Origin: Trachythela sp. YZ-2020
Taxonomy: Eukaryota > Cnidaria > Anthozoa > Malacalcyonacea > Clavulariidae
Length of the DNA: 64,000 nucleotides
Direction: 5' to 3'
NCBI GenBank assembly: GCA_016169945.1
Contig: JADLSH010000182.1
Span: forward strand, 124,001-188,000
Below, piece by piece: positions 13,429 through 23,314 of the stretch; position 1 is the stretch's first letter, and every line of letters begins with the position of its first letter. The position numbers and the translations under genes were made by a program. The notes below the pieces were generated by a model. The model was not told the origin of the DNA and ran no database searches. It saw nothing but the letters and a program-made list of their open reading frames with translations.

Positions 13429-13702
13429 TTTAGTATAATTTCAGTATTGAAAAAGTTTTATTTATAAATACAACTAATACACACGTTTATTTTATGAATA
13501 TAATTTGCATAAATAATTTACTTCCGTTTTTGAGTCACGCGACCTAATATCACATGACCTAAAAATTAAAACGGCTAAAACCTTCGGATCAACAACAACG
13601 TGGTCGAATCGCTTAAAAGAGATGCTAAATGTCTCGAATTTTACAAGATATGACGCATCAAAACGAACAGTTTAATACAAAACGATTGAAATAATAGTGT
13701 TA

Positions 13703-15159
13703 TTAATTGTTGATGTTAAACGTAAACGAACATCCTTGGAAAGTGCCACTTGGAAGAATCGATGCGGGACTCACACCATGTGTTTGAAGGATGTTTGCTT
13801 CATTCCTGCCGAAGTAGATTGTGCTGTTTTCAACAGTTGGACGGCTTTGTACTGGAGATGGAGGAACTGTTGTGGGGATGATCGACGAAGATGAGGTCGC
13901 TGCTGTGCTTTCTTTGCCATGAACAAAAGAGCTGAGCGTTGACGACATGTGTTTGAATTGGTTCAGAGTTGGCCTTTCACAATAACTTTCGATACTTGTG
14001 TCGCTTCTGTGGCCAGTCACCGCTTTAATTTTCCGCGTTTCGACGTTGTTGGACGACAGGATAGTGACCGTAGTGGCTCGAAGCGATTGGTTGGTGTAAT
14101 ACGGCGAGATGCCAGCTCTTTCAGACATATTTCTCAACATGTTGTCAAGAGTGTTATGGCCAATTGCCTTCTGCTCGTACCAAATCGTGGCTTGGTTAGG
14201 GTTAAACTTGGCCGTAAGATCCTTTGGCCGCTGAAACAGATTATCAATCTTTGGGTTAAGATGACTGAGGTACGCTTTGATGTTCTTCACTGGACATCTC
14301 GGCGAATTTGATATGGCGAAAATCTTGCCGTCCGAGTGGTCTTCAGTTCCTTCGATGCCGCCAGTGTGATTCTTGCTGGAAAGTACCGTTCCCGGTTCGT
14401 CTTTGTTGAGCTCGAAATATTCGTCTCCACCACTTGTGATGCAAAGACGTAGCATGGATTTCTTCAGGATACTCTGGTTTTCACGGCCTCGTTTGCCAAA
14501 ATACAGGGAAATATAAAACCAAACTGTTTGCATCAAACCGCGAGGATTACTTGTTTCAGCGCTGGCTAGTTCGCCTTTCTCGAAGAGCTGTTGTACGGCT
14601 TCAGCAGTCAAGGGATTTTTGTGCACTGTTCCAGCAATTTTACCACTGCCTATGAGGTGCTTCAGGTATGCATGTAGTGTTTTATTTGCTTCATTGAACA
14701 CGACGGCGTCACAAATTGAAAATGTTTTATTGTGCGGTTCTGACCGAAGATGGCGATCCAAGGCTGCCCGGATTGACATCAAGCTTGTTTTCTTGTAGTT
14801 TGAGCCATCCTTTTTCCTGGCAGAAACGTAAAACTTTGACAAACATTTGTTCATCTCAGGAATTTCCATGTCCTCGAATATCGTCGCAAACTCGGTTTGT
14901 TGTAAAAACCATTCTGTTTTAAAAAACAGTCAAAAAAGACATGTAAATTTGACTGTGTCGCTCCTAACTGTTTTTACCAGTTTTGAATTGTAAAATAAAT
15001 TGTTAAATATACTTAAAAAAGAGTATTTTTCTTACCTTTAAATAATTTCACACCATATTTTGTTGCCTCCTTTGTTTTCACAGGAATGACAGAGGCTTTT
15101 ATGTTATTAATTTCTGCTTCCGAAATTTTTGCAAATCGATTTTGAGGATTTTCAGCCAT
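13703..15159 (-). CDS. Crypton-type tyrosine recombinase (DUF3504-like)
   Basis: Exon 1 runs 15159-15036 (ATG start; donor GTAAG at 15035) and exon 2 runs 14913-13703 (acceptor AAAACAG). The join is phase 1 and gives 444 residues with no internal stop. The N-terminal part matches the SAM-like DNA-binding region of this family (LSKFYVSARKKDG, then SLMSIRAALDRHL). The catalytic part shows the box I Arg in YFGKRGREN, box II in TNQSLRATT, the following His in TGHRSD and the presumed nucleophilic Tyr in IESYCER. The first residue of box II, normally His in H-x-x-R, is Gln here. The protein would cut and rejoin DNA during integration of its own element. It ends in a Ser/Thr/Pro-rich tail of ~100 residues. 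The intact two-exon frame suggests a young copy, but the Gln makes activity uncertain. Confidence 0.88.
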
Positions 15160-15177
15160 TTTTTTGGGAAATTGAAA

Positions 15178-15219
15178 GCAATAGTTACTGCTCAGAGCAG
15201 TCTGAGCAGTAACTATTGC
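15178..15219. promoter_or_regulatory. Perfect hairpin just upstream of the recombinase start
   Basis: An 18-bp perfect inverted repeat (GCAATAGTTACTGCTCAG and its complement) with a 6-nt loop lies 19 bp upstream of the recombinase ATG and about 45 bp inside the element's right terminal repeat. A further half-copy, GTTACTGCTGAG, follows at 15227. It could be a recombinase binding site or a 5' UTR structure; the position is seen, the role is inferred. Confidence 0.5.
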
Positions 15220-15289
15220 CTCAGAGTTACTGCTGAGGGAGCCAATCAGAATGCTCAAAGGTCATTTTTCAATACTGAAATTATACTAA

Positions 15290-15728
15290 AGCTTATTAGC
15301 CACCAATTAACCTCACAGAGTGCTCAACAACACAAGTGAAGGAGCATATATAGCCAAATCTGCAGACATGCATGTTTCGCCGTTCAACGGCTCGTCAGTG
15401 CAGCTTGTAACGCAGTCTAGATGCGAGTGACTTCGTATTTATACACCATACTCTTGCCCTCACCAAGCGCATGTGGTACAATACTCAGACACATGCGCAT
15501 CCAGACATGCGTGAAGTGTCTTGGGGCCAGAGTGCTCAAACGACCACAAGGGAAGTGAGCTTTTGCATTATAGCTTATTAGCCACCAATTAACCTCACAG
15601 AGTGCTCAACAACACAAGTGAAGGAGCATATATAGTCAAGTCTGCAGACATGCATGTTTCGCCGTTCAACGGCTCGTCAGTGCAGCTTGTAACGCAGTCT
15701 AGATGCGAGTGACTTCGTATTTATACAC
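15290..15728 (+). repeat. ~285-bp satellite units, block 2
   Basis: The satellite continues after the Crypton insertion, with CATGCATGTTTCGCC landmarks near 15367 and 15652. It is cut at 15728 by the next element, after TTTATACAC. Confidence 0.88.
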
Positions 15729-15850
15729 CAGCCTCGTACCCAGGCTCGAAAGAGAGAAAAAATAAATAGAGATCAGTTGTTGAGCGAGCGCGAGGGGGTG
15801 CTTGGGGAGGACGCGAAGAAAATCGAGCCTGGCAGAAATTGATGTTAACA
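15729..15850 (+). repeat. Left terminal inverted repeat of the RAG1-like element
   Basis: This matches the right end (about 24530-24664, reverse complement) apart from a ~25-bp length difference near 15765. Within it CCAGGCTCG (from 15740) can pair with CGAGCCTGG (about 15826-15834). In the right end the same two positions read CCAGGCGC and GCGCCTGG, so the pairing is kept although the bases differ. Confidence 0.82.
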
Positions 15851-15869
15851 TGGCCGACATGAATATTTC

Positions 15870-16221
15870 ATGAAGAATAATGTAAATGAGAAAATCTGTG
15901 AAATGTTGCAAGAAATTGAAAGACCTGTCCACAAAGCAGTTATTTTGGGAAAGATCTTGTGTCCTAGAGAAGGTTGCATTGCTACAAGAGAATTATTTTA
16001 CGAAAGCGGCATTGATCGTCATTATCGTGTTAGACACAAGAGCGAATATTCAAGTTCTGAGCGGCACGAATCAATACAATCCTTTATATAGCAGAGGAAA
16101 TAAACCTTGCGATGTTGAGCTTGTATGTGATGGTTCACAAGCAAAATTTCACTGCTGGTATATAAACAAAAATGATGGGACTGAAGTATCCTTTCAGACA
16201 GAATGTTACTTTATCAAGCGG
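15870..16221 (+). pseudogene. Zinc-finger-like exon near the left terminus
   Basis: An ATG frame from 15870 encodes a segment with C-x4-C (CPREGC) and, 12 residues on, H-x4-H (HYRVRH), a plausible C2H2-type zinc finger for DNA binding. The frame stops at 16089. A shifted frame continues with a cysteine-containing stretch (NKPCDVELVCDG) up to a good donor GGTAAGT at 16222. I infer one broken exon with a frameshift near 16080; two separate exons or no gene are alternatives. It might be the first exon of the transposase gene or a separate accessory gene. The product family is not identified. Confidence 0.42.
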
Positions 16222-17176
16222 GTAAGTTATTTAGTATATGATATTATGATTTATTGATTTTTACAACTTTCATGGCCATTTTGTGCCAGCACAGTGGCTG
16301 GCCTTGTTCTGGCAAAAATGGCCAGTCCAAACTCCAAGACAGTCTGTTTTCTGACAGAACAGACACTGTCAGTGTCTGGATACTGTATTTCATGGCCAGA
16401 AATTCGAGACACGCGTTACTGCGCAAGCGCACAATCGGAAAAATATGGCGTCTGACAACAGTATAAAATTATCAGTAATGGTTCATAAAAATGGCAATAG
16501 AAGTCCAATTACAAAATAATTCAAATTTGTTCCGATGACTCGTAGTCATACAGGATCAGAGAGTCACACAAGGCTATATTTGACGTTTTGTTCTTACAAA
16601 AAAACAGGTCCAAACCGAACGAGAAGTTTGGGCATACAATCCGCTATACTGTAGTATACTAACCTTATGAGAATTTGACGAAAATCCCGTATTTCATGAT
16701 ATTTACCGGTCTCTAGCAAGTTACTCAGAATTGCTTTTCCATTTGTTCCGATGACATCGTAGAGTTAAAGTAATAGACGACACAACTGGGCTTCCATTTG
16801 TTAAATTATCAGCGTTTCGACAGGTCCTTTTTGTTCACCAAGAAGCTATGTTTTAAACTCAAAGACAGAACGACTTTGAGAATGTAAATAACGAAGATGA
16901 TACTCAAATGACTTGTCTTTGAACGCAAAATTTTTAGCGATATATTTGTCGGAATTCATCGAGAGATACATCAAATTGAAGCTACGAAACAGAGCTTTTT
17001 CACATGAATCATTTCCAGAGACGGCGATGTTACTGCTCAGCGTAAACAGCATTTGCACATTTACTTCCTGTCTCGTTACCATGGTAATTTAAGACCGCGA
17101 GCAAAATATCGCGCATTGAGGCGCCAAATTGAAATCCTTGTCTTCCTTCTCTGGCATGCAAATTTAATGCAAATTT
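16222..17176. other. Non-coding interior of the element
   Basis: No credible exon is seen between the zinc-finger exon and the transposase. There is a short palindromic patch near 16290-16400 with repeated TGGCCA and GACAGA words. Confidence 0.45.
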
Positions 17177-20100
17177 ATGGAAAATGCCCTGGATGTATAT
17201 TCCAACACCACATTTAAAAAGAATATAGTTGTTGATATAGAGCATTGCCAAAAATTCTGTAAAAGATCCGACGTTAAACCTGAAGAAGTTGCCTTTACGC
17301 TTCACATGTCGTTCGAACAATTAAACAGTCTGCACAAATTTTATGTAAAGCAAACTACATTTACCTACGTACAAATACTGAACGCGTTTATTGGCAAACA
17401 GTATTCTTTGAAGATACTGGAGAACTGTTCAAGAATCGAGGAACGTTTACGTATACATTGTACGAAAGTGGTACAACAACTTGTTGGGAAACACGGGGGA
17501 AGTCGGCAAAGTCTTCTTGTCAAAGTAAAGAGTGTAGCTGTTTTTCATAGCGAACTTAGTACCGTTACCTTGGTGAATGATTTACAAAGCCAAGTATCGC
17601 AGCTTGAAAGTGTAAATGCGTCGATTACTTTAGAAAATAAAATACTGGATGTAAAATGCAAAGAAGCATCAGCACATGTGAGTCAAATGCAGAAGAAAAT
17701 CGAGAAGGCTAATGTTGTTATTGAGAAACATAAAACGGAGAACAACAAATTGTTCAATGTGATTGAAAAAATTACGCCCGAAAGACGATTTGAGGATAAG
17801 GGAAAACATTTTTGGAAGTAGGAAAACGGCAGCAAGATCGTAAACTTCAAACTCTAGAAACAAGAGTCGACCAAGCGCTTTGGTTCTGTGAATCTTTTGG
17901 ACTCCATTTAGATTCTGTTAAATTAGTAGATGACTCTGGGAAAGCTCATAGTTTATCTTTTGGAGCAAAAGGATTGAAATCATATAAAGAACTCCCAGGT
18001 GAAGAACAGCAAGACATCCAACAAGTGTTGTTTATCATGGATAAATTTTGCATTGGTGAAGCCGCATACCATGCGCTAACTTGCTGTCAAGGAGGGGAGG
18101 AACTTCCAAGATCCTACCTAGTAAAGCAGTGCAAGGATGAGCTTAACAAGAATTTCTATATTGAAAGAACTCCCGGGAAAGCAAATGGAGCAGCTCTCAA
18201 TTTTGAAGATGAGTTAACAACAGTACTCAAAGATTTGGTAAGAGCACTCTTGATAATTTATTAATATTAAAATAAAATCAGGAATGGTGGACCCCCATGA
18301 CCATGACCAAATGTTTTCAGTATTTGCCCCCCCCCCCCTCAATTAACCATTTATAAAGTCTTTAATATGACCCAATGGCAGTTTAGGGTCCAACTAAATT
18401 AAAAGAACACAACAATCACAATCTCAACTGGATTGTGAAAGGAATAATAGTATATTGTCAAGAGATTATCAAATATTATATTTCATTGTTTACCGGTATT
18501 GTATTTTCAGATGGAGAAAGATAACAAATTAGGAGAAGTTCCAATTAAAGTGAAGATCAGTGGAGATGGTGCGAAGATGACCAGATTGACAAATTTCATT
18601 GTGATCAGCTTCTCTATTTTGAACCTGGAAGAAACTGTCATGTCTTCAAAAGGTAAAGTTTCTGTTTTAAAATATGAAGTGTCTGATTGGGAAACTGATA
18701 AAATCATCATGAGACTCTCAAGCTATTAATCCAAGTTCTTTTTCACTCATGGAGTTTAGTCCATGAGAGCTAGCCTGGACAACCCAAACTAATGCATTTT
18801 AATTTATATTTTTTACATTCAAGATTTTAAATGTCACAAATTAATTGGGTTTGAGAAAATGACACATTTCATTATTTTTTGCTACACAATTAGGGAATCA
18901 CACTGTGGCTATAATCAAGGGACATGAAGATTATGACCTTTTAAAGACTTCATGTTCAAAAATCTTTAAATGCATCAACAAATTGATAAAGGCAAGAAAG
19001 ATCAGTGTTAACGGAAAGGATGTGGACATTGAATTTTACCTAGGAGGTGACTATAAGGTAAAATTTCAAAATGCATTTAATATAACAAATTAAAAAACTA
19101 TAAAAATGCTCTCCCAAACATCAATTATACATTATTTTTATACAGATTTTAATTCTTAATTTCAGTTCCTGTTGTTGATACTTGGTATGAAAGGGGCTAC
19201 ATCAGACTATGCCTGTATTTGGTGCAAAATATTCAAGTTACAGAGGTGAGCCTTTTGTAGCATGAGTATTGCATTCCATGGGAATCACTTGTTTGCAACA
19301 TTGCTGTCATAAAAGTATACCTGTTGCAACAGGATGTGATTCCCTATGGATTAAAGTTCAAGTAATATCAGCAACAAAATCCCACCAACTTCCAATAAAA
19401 TCTGATCTCAATAGAGGTTACATAAGATGCAATTCTTAGTTGAGTCAGCATTTTGTTGCAAGTTGATGTGATTTTGTTCCCAATATGGTTAGGCTATCTG
19501 TAGATGTTCAAATATATACCAATTTCAACTATATAATGTACAAATTCCAGCCATGTAAGAATTGAATACCAATTTTCAACTCTTGCTATAGATGGGACAT
19601 GACAAAACCTCTAGCTTTTTGGGAAAGTCAGCATGGCAGATCAATTGAGGACATCCAAAATGTGCTTTAGATGGTACATTTTCCTGTCAATTTCAGCCGC
19701 TGCTTGATATAAAGCTGGAAAATGTTGTCATTGACGAACTGCATTTAATGCTTCGTATCACAGGTAATATTAATCATTGTCTAGCTATAATAACCCCCCC
19801 CCCCTCCTACAATTCACTATAATGAGTAAGATGGCAACCATTTTACCATTCAGAATTTAATTTACTTCTCACTATAGCTCACAGTAAATTGACAGGTAAC
19901 CATAATTTTCATCACCAAGCCCCTAGCTAATTAAGTAGTTTGGCATTTTTGTAGATGTGCTGACAAAAGTTTGATCAACGAAGCCCTTGAATGGGATGTG
20001 AAGGAGAACATGTCCAAAGCACCCAAGGACAGGTCAAACAATCACCTAATGGACCTAGTTAATGCCGTCAATGAATGTGGAGTCTCATTCAATGTCTGGG

Positions 20101-21354
20101 AGAAGAAGAATGCTGATGGGCAAGCCAGTGGTATCCATGATTTTACTAGCCTCATGGGCTCAGACAAGAAACTGTTGATGAAGCACCTCCCTGAGAATTT
20201 GAAGGATTGTATTCACCCAAAGCATAAGGATAGTGTTATCAATCTTTGGAAGGTATATTATATTCTACTTATTTATATTGATCAAAGTTAAATTTATTTA
20301 CTGAAAACAAAAAAGAGATATACAAAAAAATCCAATTAAACTTTTTAGAACTTCAGTGAGATTTATCAAATGATAAATGAACCAAGACCTTCTGCTGCTC
20401 TTATTGATGAGATCTTTCAAAAGGTTTGATATCCTCTACTTTTACAAACAGCTGGGCCCATCAGCCTTTAATATAGGTGACATTCCAAACACTAATCTTT
20501 GCCCAATAATCTTTTGTTGCAGAATACTTTGTAAGATTCTTTTCAAAAGTGGCAACATATAATTTTAAAATGTTTTTTTCAACTAGGCTTCCACTTGGAT
20601 TAAGTTATTTGTGTCTCTTGGTGGTAAAGTGGAAGGATGTGGAAAGCCCCGTGTTACACCATATATGCATTGCTTGGTTTACCATGTGCCAAACTTAATG
20701 CTGAAACATGGTGGTATAAAGAAGTTTACTGGTCAAGGTATATTTTTTTGTTTTAAGTATAATATTGCAGGAGTATACTGTAAAATAAAAATATTAAATA
20801 TAACAAAGTATAATAACTCAATGTTGTGTTTCTACTGTTGGTTTCATCCATAATGGAACCTGCCTGATGACTCCATTATAGGATGAAACCAACAGTAATA
20901 ACACAGCATTAAGGTATCATACCTTGTTATTGAATTATTTCATTATTTCATTGAATTCAAAGGGGTTGAGAAGAAGAATGATGTTGTACGCAAATTCCAC
21001 TTAACAAAATCAAATAAGTGGGATGCTACTAAGGATGTCCTGCTTGTTGGAAAACGGTTACAGGTAACGGGTAAACAAGAACGTACAACAAGGGGATACC
21101 AGAAACGAAAAGATGTTTGGTGGCACAAAGATATAAGGGAAACCCGAAGCAAAAAGCGAAGGGAATTGTTATATTCTCCCAATGATCAAGAATCTCAAGA
21201 AAGCAATTCAGATGGCACTGTAGATGTCGAAAGTCTATCTATTGCTGAAATCAAACAAAAGTTGAAAGACTTAAGAGTGCCAACTCGTTTTCGGAAAATT
21301 GAGAAGTTGCGATATATTCTGAAAAAAGCACTTGAAGATAGAACAGATATTTGA
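17177..21354 (+). pseudogene. RAG1/Transib-like DDE transposase, near-complete but disrupted
   Basis: Inferred exons are 17177-18237, 18511-18652, 18894-19057, 19166-19245, 19592-19661, 19697-19763, 19955-20252, 20349-20423, 20587-20737 and 20963-21354 (~830 codons; RAG1 has 1040). Exon 1 holds a coiled coil (about 17575-17790). The RNase H-type core follows: first Asp in SGDGAK (codon 18565), second Asp in LGGDYK (19049), C-x2-C in YACIWC (19214, 19223), H-x4-H in YMHCLVYHVP (20668, 20683) and Glu in GQGVEKKND (20968). D-x18-C-x2-C and H-x4-H-x19-E equal the spacings of RAG1 D708/C727/C730 and H937/H942/E962. A SAP-like domain (about 21232-21340) ends the protein. Lesions are an apparent one-base loss in an A run near 17800, TAG at 19668 with a 35-nt gap too short for a normal intron, and an apparent one-base loss near 19966. 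Role: excision and insertion of the surrounding element. Confidence 0.85.
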
Positions 21355-21389
21355 ATTACTGTAATATTTTAATCACTGCTGGATGGTAG

Positions 21390-21445
21390 CAACCTCGTAC
21401 CCAGGCTCTCACCTCTCTGGAGGTGAGAGCCTGGGTACGAGGTTG
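21390..21445. mobile_element. 56-bp palindromic MITE with the same termini and a 9-bp duplication
   Basis: A nearly perfect palindrome begins CAACCTCGTACCCAGGCTC and ends with its complement. It is flanked by GGATGGTAG on both sides (21381-21389 and 21446-21454). The first 17 bases match the large element's terminus at 16 positions, and the duplication is again 9 bp, so it was probably moved by the same kind of transposase. It sits just downstream of the transposase stop codon. Confidence 0.78.
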
Positions 21446-21758
21446 GGATGGTAGCAGCACTCCTGCCAGAATACATTTTTAACAAAAGGAAATTTTCCCA
21501 CAGGAATTATCAGGAAATTCATTACATGTAAGACTTCTAGTAAAAAATATTTGTCACTTTAAACAACAAATAATAATGAGAGATTATCTATTTTTGGATT
21601 TTGTGGGCAGGAGGAAAATGTTTTATCCAGCACTGACTTAAATATAGGGTTTCAGTTTTTCAAACATTGTAATAATATATATAAATAAATTGGGAACATA
21701 TTTTTATAATAGTACTGTAGTTTTCACATGCATTATTTAATTTAAGTATATATATAAG
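21446..21758. other. AT-rich convergent intergenic region
   Basis: This lies between the 3' ends of the two convergent genes. It contains AATAAA-like words on both strands and nothing coding. Confidence 0.4.
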
Positions 21759-22719
21759 TTAGTTATCATCTAAAGTATTTTCTTGGTTGCATGGGCTTCT
21801 TGCAATTGAGATACATATTTTCTCAATTGGAAACCTCTGTGATTCAACACCGTTTACTGTGTGTGTCTTTGGCGACCATGAAAGTACTGCCTTAGCCTTG
21901 AGAGGAAAATTTATCTTTTTCCCTTCACCTTGTGTGGTCAGGTAGTACCACCAATTAGGTGGAAGCATTTCAAAGCGGTCAAAGTCTCCTTTTTCATAAA
22001 GAATATGACCTCGATGTTCGCATGCTGTCCCCTTTCCTTGCACAACATACCGCCAAATATCATGGTCTATTTCAACCAGACATTTATTTCCAAGCGCTCT
22101 GGATTTCAGCATGGTCAAAATAACACCAGCAAATGCTCTGGTGGCATGCTCCAGTCAGGTGAGGATGGGCTTTGGTGGTCTTTCATAACCCCTAGATAAG
22201 GAACATGAAAATTAGTAGTTGTTAATATAAACCTCCTAATTGTTTCAACTAAATATATTAAATATTTGCACTACTTTTACTTTAACACACTTGCCTGAGT
22301 AACTCATTTGTCAAATTGTCTGATGGTTCCCATGTTGATGCCTGCAAGGGCCATCCTGCCCATTTGATAAGATATAAAACGTCCTAGATGGCAAATGAAA
22401 ATGTATTAAATGAAACATTTTAACGAAGTTGCTGTTTGTCGTTTATAAAGCTATAAATCAAGGGATAAATGCTCACTAAACAGCTATATGAAATTAATAT
22501 TATTATAAAGTAAGGTAATTAACTAATTATCGACTCCTTTTATTTAAGTTATTAACATGTAATACTTACATTTTTCACTTTCTTTCTGCTGATAAGCCTT
22601 TCTACTTGGTAAATCTTTCCTTTTTTCTTTGGTGGAGCACTGTTATACAACACAACTGAGCTAAAATTGTTTAACTCCACATAGTTTGTTAAACGCGTGT
22701 GTGAACGTTTAGCCGCCAT
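21759..22719 (-). pseudogene. Chromodomain protein convergent to the transposase (copy B)
   Basis: Exon 1 runs 22719-22570 (ATG; donor GTAAGT), exon 2 runs 22383-22295 (acceptor ATCTAG) and exon 3 runs 22191-21759. The N-terminus is basic (MAAKRSHTR) and leads to KIYQVERLISRKK, then LYLIKWAGWPLQASTWEPSD, a clear chromodomain with the strand, tryptophan and WEP motifs. Exon 2 is 89 nt, phase 0 to phase 2, as in copy A. Its donor reads CAG/GCAAGT, a likely GC-AG intron. Exon 3 keeps the frame for 12 codons, then has TGA at 22157-22155. The same frame continues ~130 codons with a Trp-rich segment (LPPNWWYYLTTQGEG) and stops at 21759. I infer CGA to TGA decay of an Arg codon. The product would bind methylated histone tails and could steer integration. 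The C-terminal domain is unknown to me. Confidence 0.78.
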
Positions 22720-22813
22720 TTTGAATAATTTTCGTAAATTTCGCGCTTGGCCGCTGTACTGATTTTGGCTCAATGTCTCGTTTTTCTGGCCATGTGACGA
22801 AACACTTGCTCAT

Positions 22814-23020
22814 GTTGTATTGTATTGTATTGTATTGTATTGTATTGTATTGTATTGTATTGTATTGTATTGTATTGTATTGTATTGTATTGTATTGTAT
22901 TGTATTGTATTGTATTGTATTGTATTGTATTGTATTGTATTGTATTGTATTGTATTGTATTGTATTGTATTGTATTGTATTGTATTGTATTGTATTGTAT
23001 TGTATTGTTTGTATTGTATT
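22814..23020 (+). repeat. (TATTG)n pentanucleotide microsatellite
   Basis: About 40 almost perfect copies are present, with one slip near 23008. It lies ~95 bp upstream of the ATG of the minus-strand chromodomain gene. The open frames in it, repeating YCIVL, are artefacts of the repeat. Confidence 0.97.
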
Positions 23021-23314
23021 TTTTTGATAATTTTATTTTATAAGCCAGAGGCAACAGTTTATTAGTAACATGTCCAGTGACTGCAAGAGGGAAACTGTGT
23101 GGTTTGTTAATCACTTCATACAGTTCAAAATATTAAACAATAAATGTCTGGCTTTAATAAAATAATATTCCTATTTTACAACATATTTACAGGCTTTTGT
23201 GCACAGTATATTTTGGAATGTGACAAAATGTGTTGACTGTCTGAGTAATAGTGGGCATTGGTGAGAGGGATATGATCTTAATAATATGTAACTAATATTT
23301 GTGTTTATCTTCAG

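Larger units (their letters stand above)
13323..15289 (-). mobile_element. Crypton-like tyrosine recombinase element
   Basis: The ends can be placed because the host is a repeated satellite: intact units read GCATTATAGCTTATTAG, while here GCATTAT is at 13316-13322 and AGCTTATTAG resumes at 15290. The insert carries a perfect 26-bp inverted pair at 13428-13453 and 15265-15290, beginning TTTAGTATAATTTC, and one tyrosine recombinase gene on the minus strand. No target-site duplication is evident, as expected for tyrosine recombinase integration. Classical Cryptons usually lack such terminal inverted repeats. A small foldback element (13326-13428) has inserted at the left end. Confidence 0.75.

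Noticed and set aside
22770..23114. Frames repeating YNTIQ or YCIVL
   Set aside because: A translation of the (TATTG)n microsatellite.
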